A DNA stretch of 64,000 nt. Source: Wujia chipingensis. Lineage in GTDB: Bacteria; Bacillota; Clostridia; Lachnospirales; Lachnospiraceae. Under the pieces are notes generated by a model that was not told where the DNA came from, ran no database searches, and was given only the letters and a program-made list of their open reading frames with translations. A program made the position numbers and the translations under genes. Of the stretch, positions 25,314 through 34,132 are shown piece by piece (position 1 is the first letter of the stretch; each line of letters begins with the position of its first letter). Location of the stretch: the NCBI RefSeq assembly GCF_014337155.1, contig NZ_CP060632.1, positions 2,177,001 through 2,241,000 on the forward strand. Reading direction: 5' to 3'.

Positions 25314-26606
25314 CTATATCAATCCCACAAGCATTGCAACCGCGGTCTTCATAATCTCATCCGGGAATTCATACTCCGCTGTATGAAGCTGTGCATGATC
25401 TTCGCCATCGCCCACACCGAAGAATGCCCCCGGTACTTCCTGCAGATAATATCCAAAATCTTCCGACCATCGCATCGGCTGTGCAAGCTCTGTCACAGGG
25501 AATTGTAATTTTTCTGCACACGCAAAAAGCTTATCTACATTTGCATCGTGATTCTCCGTTGCAGGAAACCGCTCGATTTCCTCTATGGCTATAGTAAGCT
25601 GATTTTCTTCTGCAAGTGTCGCAGCCAGAGCTTTAATCTCATTCACATATGTGTCAAATGCATCTTCCTTTTCTGCGCGCACCGTAAGCCGCAACGTACC
25701 TTCAAATGCTGATACGCCATAATTTGCACTGCCAACATCCGCCCCGATCACAGTCATACGAACGAAATTACCCCGCACTTGCATCTCCTTCGTGATCCGC
25801 TCGATCTCAAGCAGAAGCTTCGCCATCGGAATAGCCGGATTCCTGCCTGCTTCCGGGTATGCTGCATGGCTTGGTGTTCCGGTCATACGAATCGAAAGCC
25901 CGGTCGATGCACATGCAAATGTTCCCTTGCGAAGCAATACCTGGTTCTTCGGATAGCCGGGAATATTATGCAATCCGTATATCTCTCCAATCTGCTTTTC
26001 CGTAAGTAATTCCTTACAGATCTTCGCGCCCGCGCCAATCTCCTCGCCCGGCTGAAAGATCAGATATACATCACGTTCTGGCAATTCTTCCTGCTTTGAA
26101 AGATACAACGCTACACCACACAGAATGCTGCTATGCCCATCATGTCCGCAGTAGTGTCCCGGTTTCCCATCCTTTCCACATACCGCATCCATATCCGCCC
26201 GGAACGCAATCGGTGCTTTCCCGCTTTCTTTCTCCGCTTTCTTCACGGCATAAAACCATACGCCTTTATCTACAACCTCAAACGTTGTATGGCGCTTTAT
26301 AAATTCCTGCAATATATGCCGGGTCTTTTCTTCCTGCATGGAAGGCTCCGGATTCTCGTGGAGCTTCTTGCGCAGACTGTGAATCATATCAGAAAGCTCT
26401 TTATATCTTGTGATATGAACCTCCGGAATTGCAACATCCGCAAATGTTACAACCTCTTCCCCCATCTCTCTGTCCGCATCCGGATGCTTATGTTCCACAT
26501 TTCCTTGACCATGCGCATTTCCTCCAATATGCACTTCCGGGATTGCCAGATTATCAAATGCAAGATTAAATTTTGTTTTTTCCTTCTTCTCTTTCTTGTC
26601 CTTCAT
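25314..26606 (-). CDS. M20-family metallo-amidohydrolase with a repeated N-terminal extension
   Basis: The 430-residue cytosolic hydrolase resembles the hippurate/aminoacyl amidohydrolase group. Metal and catalytic motifs are AFRADMDAV (about 146), HYCGHDGHSSILCG (about 162), FQPGEEIGAGAKIC (about 193) and the late Glu/His region FGVGDGEDHAQLHTAEYEFPDE (about 395). The first 65 residues are an extra segment not found in typical members. It is Lys/Glu-rich and contains AIPEVHI twice (residues 21-27 and 59-65). A dimerization domain lies in the middle (SIRMTGTPSHAAYPEAGRNP). It sits 65 bp after gltS. With a TAXI protein and GltS it may hydrolyse an imported N-acyl amino acid. Confidence 0.85.
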   Translation of the reverse strand: MKDKKEKKEKTKFNLAFDNLAIPEVHIGGNAHGQGNVEHKHPDADREMGEEVVTFADVAIPEVHITRYKELSDMIHSLRKKLHENPEPSMQEEKTRHILQEFIKRHTTFEVVDKGVWFYAVKKAEKESGKAPIAFRADMDAVCGKDGKPGHYCGHDGHSSILCGVALYLSKQEELPERDVYLIFQPGEEIGAGAKICKELLTEKQIGEIYGLHNIPGYPKNQVLLRKGTFACASTGLSIRMTGTPSHAAYPEAGRNPAIPMAKLLLEIERITKEMQVRGNFVRMTVIGADVGSANYGVSAFEGTLRLTVRAEKEDAFDTYVNEIKALAATLAEENQLTIAIEEIERFPATENHDANVDKLFACAEKLQFPVTELAQPMRWSEDFGYYLQEVPGAFFGVGDGEDHAQLHTAEYEFPDEIMKTAVAMLVGLI

Positions 26607-26671
26607 GTGATTCCTCCAACCTTATCTCCATTTCAAGATAAGGCTTTCTTCCAAATATTCGTCTCACTGCA

Positions 26672-27859
26672 CTATATAATATTGATGAACAACGTAATCA
26701 CCAGACTGTTAATGAAGTCCGCAAACAAACTTCCGATCAACGGTACAAGCAGATACGCTTTGACCGATGGTGCATAGCGGTCACAAAGTACCTGCATGTT
26801 CGCCATTGCATTCGGTGTCGCACCCATACCGAATCCGCATGTTCCCGCCGCAAGCACTGCCGCGTCGTAATCCTTTCCCATCACACGAAATACTACAAAA
26901 TATGTGTACAAGAATATAAGCAGAAGCTGAGCGCCAAGCAAGATCATAAGCGGTAATGCAAGCTCCGCAAGCTGCCACAGCTTCAATGTGATCATCGCAA
27001 TTCCAAGGAAAAGCGACAAACAAATACCACCCAGATTATTGATCTCACCCATATAGATGTCAAATTTTCCGGAATACTCGCCGACATTTCGAACAATCGC
27101 CGCGACGATCATGGCTCCGATATAGATAGGAAATGTAAGTCCCGTCTTCGTCAGAAGCTCAGAAATAATCGTACCAAGTCCGACTGCCAGAATCAGCTGA
27201 AACACAGCTGCTGCATACATATTCGAATGTCTCTCATGCTTCTTTTCTTCCTCAATCAACAGGCTGTCATCCTCTGTCACGATTGTATCAAGCAAATGCT
27301 TCTTCTCAATCAGACGTTTACCGATCGGTCCACCGATCAGGCTTCCCGCCACCAGACCGAAGGTTGCCGCTGCCGTACAGATTGTCGTTGCACCCTGTAC
27401 ATTAAAATCCTCAAGCACCGGACCGAATGCGCCTGCTGTTCCATGTCCACCAACCATGGGAATAGATCCAGTACAAAGCCCGACCAGCGAGTCAAGCCCA
27501 ATCAGATGTGACACGCCGACTGCCAGTAAATTCTGCATGAAAATCAGGGCAATGACTAATCCAAGGAAGATTGCAAGTGCCTTTCCTCCACTCTTTAGCA
27601 CCTTCAGATTCGCCTGGAATCCCACCGACGTAAAGAAGAATACCATACAGACTTCCCGAAGCGTATCATCAAATGTAAATTCCACCACCCCTGTGCTATA
27701 TAAAACACAAGTCAGTACCGAAAAAATCAAACCACCGACCACCGGAGATGGGATACAGAACTTTTCCAGGAAATTTATTTTCTGTTTCAAGAATTGTCCA
27801 AGCATCAGCACCACGACCGAAAGTGCCAATGTCTGATACATATCAATTTGTATTTCCAT
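26672..27859 (-). CDS. gltS: Sodium/glutamate symporter, GltS family
   Basis: This polytopic membrane protein has 395 residues and two inverted halves. Family marks are CIPSPVVGGLIFSVL near residue 35, IPMVGGHGTAGAFGPVLEDFN near residue 133, and AGTCGFGMGATPNAMANMQVL near residue 345, the re-entrant loops of GltS that bind Na+ and glutamate. GGAG lies 11 bases before the ATG. It is directly downstream (21 bp) of a TAXI-type binding protein gene, an unusual partner for a GltS symporter. No TRAP membrane subunit gene is present. Confidence 0.93.
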   Translation of the reverse strand: MEIQIDMYQTLALSVVVLMLGQFLKQKINFLEKFCIPSPVVGGLIFSVLTCVLYSTGVVEFTFDDTLREVCMVFFFTSVGFQANLKVLKSGGKALAIFLGLVIALIFMQNLLAVGVSHLIGLDSLVGLCTGSIPMVGGHGTAGAFGPVLEDFNVQGATTICTAAATFGLVAGSLIGGPIGKRLIEKKHLLDTIVTEDDSLLIEEEKKHERHSNMYAAAVFQLILAVGLGTIISELLTKTGLTFPIYIGAMIVAAIVRNVGEYSGKFDIYMGEINNLGGICLSLFLGIAMITLKLWQLAELALPLMILLGAQLLLIFLYTYFVVFRVMGKDYDAAVLAAGTCGFGMGATPNAMANMQVLCDRYAPSVKAYLLVPLIGSLFADFINSLVITLFINII

Positions 27860-27880
27860 GTAAAATGGTTCTCCTATCTG

Positions 27881-28858
27881 TTAATTTTCTTTTGCATCCA
27901 CCGTGATGCCCTGTGATGCATAATATGCTTTTGCCCCCGGATGGAACGGAATCTGCACACCATCCACAGCCGCATTTACATCCGCGATTTCCTTTAACGA
28001 AGTTGCATACTCAATCTCTGTTGCATGTGCAAAAAGCTGCCTTGTAAGTTTTTCGGCTGTCTCATCAGACATCTTCTCACTCGCAAGCAACAGCGCCTTG
28101 ACACCGACCGTTGCCACCTGCTCTGTCTGTCCATTGTAAGTGTTCGCCGGAATCTCACACGTTTCATACGATGAATATGCAAGCTTCAGCTTATCCACGG
28201 TCTTCGCATCGACCGGAATAAGCGCAATTTCACAGCTATCTGCAAGCTCCGCAATCACATTGGTCTGCACACCGCCTGTATAAAACATCGCGTCAATCTC
28301 GCCGCTTTTGAGCTTCTCTGCTGCCTCAATATACGTCAGGTTGACCGTCTCTGTAATCGGAGAAGCAAGTCCACTCACCTGTAAAATCTGCAATGCGTTC
28401 CGCTCAGTTCCGGACTCTGCTTCACCGATACTTACCGTCTTTCCCTGCAGATCATCTAAGCTTTTGATTCCGGAATCCTTGCGTACAACAATCTGGCACG
28501 CCTCGGTATAAAGGCCTGCCAGTACGCGGTATCCCTGATAGGATTCCCCTTTTTCATCCGTTCCATAATACGCGGCTGTGGCAAGATCGGCCTGCGCAAT
28601 TGCCACGTCTACATATCCCTCGGACAGCAGCCGCAGGTTCGCCATCGAACCGGCCGTTGATTTTATATTGAATTTCATTTTCGCATCCTCTGCATTTGCA
28701 AGCTGTGTATATGCCGTCGCAAACGCATAATATCCGCCACCAACGCCTGCCGCACCGAACCGGATCGTATCCTGCCGCACATTACAGCCGGTCAGACTTA
28801 CGCACCCGACGGTAAATGCCAACAGCGCCACTGCTATCTTCTTTATCTTATTCTTCAA
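27881..28858 (-). CDS. TAXI-family substrate-binding lipoprotein
   Basis: The 325-residue extracytoplasmic receptor has a lipoprotein signal (KKIAVALLAFTVGCVSLTGC, cleavage before Cys 25). It carries TAXI/TRAP-receptor features: IRFGAAGVGGGYYAFATAYTQLA, NIKSTAGSMANLRLL, VDVAIAQADLATAAYYG, SIGEAESGTERNALQIL and IDAMFYTGG. Known TAXI proteins bind glutamate, glutamine or other dicarboxylates. The start codon is TTG, nine bases after AAAGGAG. It precedes gltS by 21 bp, and no DctQM-like TRAP membrane genes follow. This suggests that GltS is its membrane partner. Confidence 0.9.
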   Translation of the reverse strand: MKNKIKKIAVALLAFTVGCVSLTGCNVRQDTIRFGAAGVGGGYYAFATAYTQLANAEDAKMKFNIKSTAGSMANLRLLSEGYVDVAIAQADLATAAYYGTDEKGESYQGYRVLAGLYTEACQIVVRKDSGIKSLDDLQGKTVSIGEAESGTERNALQILQVSGLASPITETVNLTYIEAAEKLKSGEIDAMFYTGGVQTNVIAELADSCEIALIPVDAKTVDKLKLAYSSYETCEIPANTYNGQTEQVATVGVKALLLASEKMSDETAEKLTRQLFAHATEIEYATSLKEIADVNAAVDGVQIPFHPGAKAYYASQGITVDAKEN

Positions 28859-28911
28859 ACTGTTCCACTCCTTTCCTGGTATTGCCCCCTCAACCCCCTA
28901 TTCTTCATTCT

Positions 28912-29547
28912 TTAATTCTCCGGTAGTTTCATTCCATACGTTTCAAGATCCACGCGTCCGTCCACGACCATAATTCCATCTGCCGCAAGCAGTTGCTCCT
29001 GTACATTCGCACCGCCAAACGCGAACACTCCGGCAAGCTCGCCCTTCGCATTTACCACGCGATAACATGGGATATGCTCCGGATCCGGATTCCTGTGCAG
29101 TGCATTTCCGACTGCACGCGCCATCTTCTTATCCCCGGCAAGCTCTGCGACCTGTCCGTATGTTGCTACCTTTCCACGCGGAATCTTCTTCACTGCCTCA
29201 TAGATCCGCTTCGACGGGCTATCGGTAACAAGCCGGTAACTCTCTGCAATCATTTCCCGCACTGCATCGTCCGGGACACTTCCATCTAAGATAATCGTGT
29301 TCCAATGCTCCCGGTTCTGATGCCACCCCGGTAGAACCGACTCGAAGGCATCCCGCCAGTAATCACGCCACTCCGGGTCTACCTTAACATTCAGATTCAT
29401 ATATCCATTCCGTTCATATGTCCATATAAACGCTTTCCTGCTGCCCTTCACACGTACCAACTGCCAGTTATCATCATGAAACGGGGCGTCCTGATATGTG
29501 TCCGGAAAGGACAGCGCAAACGCTAAGACTTCTTCTCTTGTCTGCAT
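28912..29547 (-). CDS. YjbR/MmcQ-like domain fused to methylated-DNA-cysteine S-methyltransferase
   Basis: The first part of this roughly 211-residue protein (about 1-115) is a MmcQ/YjbR-like domain: FPDTYQDAPFHDDNWQLVRVKGSRKAFIW...NLNVKVDPEW. The second (about 125-211) is an O6-alkylguanine-DNA alkyltransferase: YEAVKKIPRGKVATYGQVAELAG, ARAVGNALHRNP and the acceptor site IPCYRVVNAKGEL. The acceptor Cys is kept, but Tyr replaces the usual His of PCHRV. I start at the second Met (29547), eight bases after GGAGG; the first ATG overlaps a promoter-like TATAAT. It lies 36 bp after an AlkD-like glycosylase gene, forming an alkylation-repair pair. Confidence 0.88.
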   Translation of the reverse strand: MQTREEVLAFALSFPDTYQDAPFHDDNWQLVRVKGSRKAFIWTYERNGYMNLNVKVDPEWRDYWRDAFESVLPGWHQNREHWNTIILDGSVPDDAVREMIAESYRLVTDSPSKRIYEAVKKIPRGKVATYGQVAELAGDKKMARAVGNALHRNPDPEHIPCYRVVNAKGELAGVFAFGGANVQEQLLAADGIMVVDGRVDLETYGMKLPEN

Positions 29548-29583
29548 CTTCCCTGCCTCCATACTTTTTATTATAGTACACGC

Positions 29584-30258
29584 TTACCGGAATGTCTTCA
29601 AGTACACCTTTTGCTCATCCGTAATCCGGTAGCTCTCCACCGCCTTCTGAATCGTCTTTCTGTGCACCCACGGTGATAATCTCCGCTCTTCGATATATGG
29701 GATACACATCTCCCACTGCTTGGCAAGTGCGGTTGCAAAATACCACGCGATCATCATATTCACATAATATTCCTCCGATGTGACCGACGCAACCATCACC
29801 GGATATTCTGGCTTAAAATCCTCATCTAAGTATAACCGCATCAAAAGTCCTATGCCATAGCGGATCGTGTAAGTCTCCCCGGATGCAAGAAATGTGTGGA
29901 TCTCCGGAAGCAGTTCCTCCTTATGTTTCGCAAAACATTTCGGAACCGGAAAATCACATGTCGCCCAGTTGTCAACGTATGGCAGCATGCGCTTTACCTC
30001 ATATAAACACTGCGCATAGTCCCTGATGCCACCGATCAGCATCATGTGCAGATTATTTTCTTCATAGTAGGTATGTGGCAGCTCCTGCAAAAATGCTTCC
30101 GCACCATCCTCTTTCGCAAACGCCTTCGCAAAGTTCCGCAACACCGGTGTCCGGATTCCGATCACATGTGCCGGTTCAATATTCGGTATCAATTTTGAGT
30201 GGAACGCCTGATACTTTTTATCCTGCAATTCAAACAATCTTCGCTGTAGCTCTGTCAT
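29584..30258 (-). CDS. DNA alkylation repair enzyme, AlkD-like HEAT-repeat glycosylase
   Basis: The protein has 224 residues from the ATG ending at 30258 (MTELQRRLFELQDKKYQAFHSKLIP), preceded by GGGAG; the longer open frame upstream is not credible. It shows the all-helical AlkD/AlkC-type pattern: IGIRTPVLRNFAKAFAKED, LPHTYYEENNLHMMLIGGIRDY, MLPYVDNWATCDFP and YYVNMMIAWYFATALAKQWE...IQKAVESYRIT. Members remove bulky or cationic N3/N7-alkylated bases without flipping them. Here it is followed by an MGMT fusion on the same strand. Confidence 0.88.
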   Translation of the reverse strand: MTELQRRLFELQDKKYQAFHSKLIPNIEPAHVIGIRTPVLRNFAKAFAKEDGAEAFLQELPHTYYEENNLHMMLIGGIRDYAQCLYEVKRMLPYVDNWATCDFPVPKCFAKHKEELLPEIHTFLASGETYTIRYGIGLLMRLYLDEDFKPEYPVMVASVTSEEYYVNMMIAWYFATALAKQWEMCIPYIEERRLSPWVHRKTIQKAVESYRITDEQKVYLKTFR

Positions 30259-30376
30259 ATCTTTTGTCTCCCGATTTATATGCTGTATAAACTGTACCAT
30301 AAATAAAAAGAACCGTCTATATCTGGATGTCCCTCTGTTTACATAATCCGGCGCTGTCTCCTGACAGAAAACCATG

Positions 30377-30406
30377 AAAAAATCGGGCAGAATACCTCCT
30401 GCCCGA
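30377..30406 (-). terminator. Intrinsic terminator of the aspartate kinase gene
   Basis: TCGGGCAG pairs with CTGCCCGA, followed by six T residues, 52 bp after the stop. Confidence 0.9.
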
Positions 30407-30457
30407 CTTATAACCAATATCATCCGCCTACCGGCCCAATGAATTGCATTTATAGAA

Positions 30458-31786
30458 TTAGTTCTTCTTTTTATCTACAATAAATGTATCATAAATTGCC
30501 CTGATTGCCGGCTCAAAGTCTTTGTTTCTGACACCGATAATAATATTCAGCTCAGAAGAACCCTGATCGATCATCTTGATATTGATTCCATCCTTTGCAA
30601 GTGCACTGAATAACTTACCAGCAGTACCACTTGCGGACTTCATACCACGTCCAACGACTGCAATCAGCGCAAGTCCTGACTCAATCTCAACTGAATCCGG
30701 CTTTGCCAGACGATGGATTGCAGATACCACCCGCTGCTCCTTGTGCATGAATTCATCCTCATGAACAACAATCGTCATAGTATCGATACCGGATGGCATA
30801 TGCTCAAACGAAATCTCATTTTCTTCAAAAGCCTGAAGTACTTTTCTTCCAAAGCCTATCTCGGAATTCATCATTGCCTTGGAGATAAATATCGTACAGA
30901 AATCCTTCTTACCTGCGATACCTGTCACAACATAATCCTGCTTCTGGCATGTGCTCTCAACAATCCATGTACCCGGATCTTCCGGTACATTTGTATTCCG
31001 GATATTGATCGGTATACCACAGTTACGGACAGGGAAAATCGCATCTTCGTGCAGAACCGATGCTCCCATATAAGAAAGCTCACGAAGCTCTCTGTAAGTA
31101 ATATATTTAATCGGCTTTGGATTCGGAACGATACGTGGGTCTGCTACAAGGAAACCGGACACATCTGTCCAGTTCTCGTACACATCTGCCTGACTTGCCT
31201 GTGCAACGATAGATCCTGTCACATCCGAACCGCCACGGGAAAATGTCTTGACATTCCCATCTTTGCCAAGTCCGTAAAATCCGGGAACAACTGCACGTGG
31301 TGCCTTCGACAGTCTCTCACTAAGAACCTTCTCTGTCTTATAGCTGTTGAGATTTCCTTCTGCATTGAAGAAAATCACCTCTGCGGCATCAATAAATTCA
31401 ACACCAAGATATGCAGCCATAATCTTACCATTCAAAAATTCTCCTCTGGACGCTGCATAATCAACCTGTGGATTCTCGACCAGCTTCTTTGTGATCTCTT
31501 CAAAATCCTTATCCAGCGAGAAATCTTTCAGCGCAAGCCCTGTGATAATCTCATCATATCTTGCCTTGATTGCCTTCATCTCTTCCGTAATATCTTCCCC
31601 TGCTTTTGCTGTCTCATACACATGGAGAAGCATATCTGTTACCTTCGTATCTTCCGGAAATCTCTTCCCCGGTGCAGATGGAACAACATAGACGCGACTC
31701 TCATCAGCTGAAATGATCGCCCCAACCTTCTTGAACTGTTCCGCACTTGCCAATGAACTACCACCGAATTTTACAACTTTCTTCAT
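30458..31786 (-). CDS. lysC: Aspartate kinase
   Basis: This enzyme phosphorylates aspartate, the first step to lysine, threonine, methionine and diaminopimelate. The 442-residue protein has the kinase core: VVKFGGSSLASAEQFKKV at the start, ASRGEFLNGKIMAAYL near 135, FSRGGSDVTGSIVAQASQADVYENWTDVSGFL near 210. Two C-terminal ACT domains follow (from about 300, with SGLALIAVVGRGM). It is the monofunctional single-polypeptide type. I saw no lysine riboswitch in the AT-rich 270-bp region upstream. Confidence 0.95.
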   Translation of the reverse strand: MKKVVKFGGSSLASAEQFKKVGAIISADESRVYVVPSAPGKRFPEDTKVTDMLLHVYETAKAGEDITEEMKAIKARYDEIITGLALKDFSLDKDFEEITKKLVENPQVDYAASRGEFLNGKIMAAYLGVEFIDAAEVIFFNAEGNLNSYKTEKVLSERLSKAPRAVVPGFYGLGKDGNVKTFSRGGSDVTGSIVAQASQADVYENWTDVSGFLVADPRIVPNPKPIKYITYRELRELSYMGASVLHEDAIFPVRNCGIPINIRNTNVPEDPGTWIVESTCQKQDYVVTGIAGKKDFCTIFISKAMMNSEIGFGRKVLQAFEENEISFEHMPSGIDTMTIVVHEDEFMHKEQRVVSAIHRLAKPDSVEIESGLALIAVVGRGMKSASGTAGKLFSALAKDGINIKMIDQGSSELNIIIGVRNKDFEPAIRAIYDTFIVDKKKN

Positions 31787-31849
31787 AATCTTCCATATAT
31801 CCTTTTTGGTTTAGTATTTTGATATTTTGTATTTTATACACTTTTCAAC

Positions 31850-31995
31850 AATATAGCAAGAGATAATTCTACATCTTCTCTTTTATTTTCCTTCTGTTTT
31901 TTTCTCCTGCTGACTCTTCTGTTCACTTATTTTTGATTTTTGTCCATATTTTTCTCATTTTTGTCTTTAATCTTCAAAAAATGTTTTATTTTGTT
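31850..31995 (-). other. Purine-rich leader region of the aspartate kinase gene
   Basis: On the minus strand this stretch is almost entirely A and G (runs such as AGGAGAAAAAAACAGAAGG). A TATAAA-like -10 lies closer to the gene. I see no hairpin and no ORF in the 270-bp gap. Confidence 0.4.
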
Positions 31996-32058
31996 TTATC
32001 GTCTCAATTTTAAATCATCATATTGACATTTTACACCTATTTCATTATTCCGGGAGCT

Positions 32059-33960
32059 TTATTGCTGCGTTGAATAATCCACAAGCACAAAGCTCGCCGG
32101 ATATTCTTTTTTTGAAGCTGCCAAGGCATCCTGCAGATTAGCTGTATGCCCTGTCTTTGCAGAATACATATCACCAGCAATATAATCAATGCCACTTGCC
32201 GTATAATCATATACTTCAAACGTTACATCAAATGATGCCTTGTCCTGATACATTTGCGCAAATTCCTGATACTCCGCTCCTGTATCATCCGAATCCGATA
32301 TATCCCAATCATTTATATTCGTTCTTGTCATATAGCCGCTGCATCCCGCAAACAAAGCAAATTGTCCTGTATAATGTGCATATGTCCCATTCATTGTCAC
32401 AAGCAGATCATGATCAGTCTTATTTTCCACATAAAAGATTGGATAAGCATTAAATGAGCTTCTCTCCGGTGCATTATGCACTTCGGCTCCTATATAAGTA
32501 ATACGCAATTCGTCGTTGTCAACAAGTACCTGATCCGTTTCCGCCGGTGTCCGTGTATAAGCCTTCGCCTGCGTCTCTTTATCCTCTGTAAAATCAATCT
32601 CCTGCACGCTATGATCCTGCAGGATCGGCTCTGCCAGTTCTCCTTCTGTATAGACCGCGAGCTCGATTTTTGCCCGGGTCATCGGATCTCTGCCTGCCTT
32701 GTATGGCATGATTCCATTGCAGTTATTTGCACAGATTTCCATATTTTCCCGTCCCGGATCTAAGTACCACCAGTTTGTTGCTTCCCAGTCATAATCCATA
32801 CATTCATCGTTTACACTCCGGATTTGCAGGTCATAATAAACCAGTTTATCCGTCTTATTTGTCACCGTATAATAAATGAGACAGTCTTCCCCCGTCCATG
32901 CTTCCGGATCCAACTGATACATCGGCATTTCTTCCTCGCTTGGAACATAGCCCTGTTCATATACACGTTTGATTGTCAATGTTATATACTCATCATCGCA
33001 GACGGTTATCTCTACCGGACGGTAATGGTTGCCTGTATCCGGTTTTTTGTTGTGTGTAAGGATACCGGCTGTCACACCTCCGGCAACAAGTGCAGCCGCT
33101 GTCACACCTGCAATCACCTTTGCCTTTAACGTCTGAAAGAGGCCTTTTATTCCTGCTTTTCCTGCTACACCCGCTGCCTTCGTGGCTGCCATGCTTACAC
33201 TTGATGCAGCTGCAGAACCGGCTGCACCCGCCATTCCTGAACCGGACGCCGCTACGGTTCCTGCCACTCCTGCTGCAGTTCCGGCAATACCCGCTGCTCC
33301 CGCAAAAATATTGCTTATTACATTCGGAATATTCAAAGATTGTGACTCTGCTATAAAAATCGCAGTAAGCAGTGCAACACTGCCGGAGGAATACAGCTTG
33401 ATTCCGCTTGTATCCTCATAATCCTGCACACCGTTCCGGATTTTCCCCCGCGCAGTTGACAGCCGGTATTTGACTGTCCCCTCCGGGCATTCCATGCATG
33501 CTGCAATCTCCGGTACGCTCATCCCGTCAAAATAATATAAAATAATCGTCTGGTACTGCACTGCTGACAGTTCTTCCTGCATAATCGTCAAAATGATCTT
33601 TCGTTTTTCGGCATTCAGCACATAGCTTTCCGGCAGGAAATTGTCATTTTCCTCCAGCAATTCTGTATCGATGCTGTTTTCTTCTATCGGCTCCGGGATC
33701 TTCTTCATCAGAAAATCCTTGCATTTGTTCACGGCAATCTGGTTTAACCATGCCACAATCCGCTCCGGGTTTTCAAGCTGTTGCAGATGCGTGAGTGCCG
33801 TGATGTATGTATCCTGCATCACATCCAGCGTATTTTGTTCGTTCTTCAAAAAGCTGAACGCCGTATAATACACCTGCCGGTATGTTGCCTGATAAATCTC
33901 CTCAAACGCCTGCGTGTCTCCGTTTATAACACGGGTTATCAATTTCTGAATTTGTTCCAT
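32059..33960 (-). CDS. ECF sigma factor fused to a membrane anchor and extracytoplasmic domain
   Basis: Residues 1 to about 175 of this 633-residue protein are a sigma-70 ECF core. Region 2 contains YRQVYYTAFSFLKNEQNTLDVMQDTYITA, then WLNQIAVNKCKDFL; region 4 contains QYQTIILYYFDGMSVPEIAACMECPEGTVKYRLSTARGKI. Then come a hydrophobic stretch, an Ala/Gly-rich low-complexity region (about 212-270), and a clear transmembrane helix (about 282-302). An outer part of about 330 residues has two similar beta-rich segments with WWYLDPGRENMEICANN. The start has AAGGAA upstream. There is no separate anti-sigma gene beside it, so sensing and promoter recognition may lie in one chain. Confidence 0.82.
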   Translation of the reverse strand: MEQIQKLITRVINGDTQAFEEIYQATYRQVYYTAFSFLKNEQNTLDVMQDTYITALTHLQQLENPERIVAWLNQIAVNKCKDFLMKKIPEPIEENSIDTELLEENDNFLPESYVLNAEKRKIILTIMQEELSAVQYQTIILYYFDGMSVPEIAACMECPEGTVKYRLSTARGKIRNGVQDYEDTSGIKLYSSGSVALLTAIFIAESQSLNIPNVISNIFAGAAGIAGTAAGVAGTVAASGSGMAGAAGSAAASSVSMAATKAAGVAGKAGIKGLFQTLKAKVIAGVTAAALVAGGVTAGILTHNKKPDTGNHYRPVEITVCDDEYITLTIKRVYEQGYVPSEEEMPMYQLDPEAWTGEDCLIYYTVTNKTDKLVYYDLQIRSVNDECMDYDWEATNWWYLDPGRENMEICANNCNGIMPYKAGRDPMTRAKIELAVYTEGELAEPILQDHSVQEIDFTEDKETQAKAYTRTPAETDQVLVDNDELRITYIGAEVHNAPERSSFNAYPIFYVENKTDHDLLVTMNGTYAHYTGQFALFAGCSGYMTRTNINDWDISDSDDTGAEYQEFAQMYQDKASFDVTFEVYDYTASGIDYIAGDMYSAKTGHTANLQDALAASKKEYPASFVLVDYSTQQ

Positions 33961-34065
33961 ATGTTTATTCCTTTCTTCCTTATTATATTATATAGACGTT
34001 ATATGCGCACCTTCGGTTGGGTTTTTTCAAAATTTCTTGAAATCCATCGTTTTATGGGTCTTTCG

Positions 34066-34094
34066 TTGACTTCTACATTTTTCTTTGCTAAACT
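34066..34094 (+). promoter_or_regulatory. Promoter of the LytTR-PAS gene
   Basis: TTGACT (34066-34071), a 17-bp spacer and TAAACT (34089-34094) lie 38 bp before the start. Confidence 0.7.
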
Positions 34095-34132
34095 CACATC
34101 ATAGATATTAAAGTAATTTGAGGAGTTTTGCA

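Noticed and set aside
31787..32058. Lysine riboswitch upstream of aspartate kinase
   Set aside because: The region is purine-rich with no stems; the large lysine aptamer is not present.
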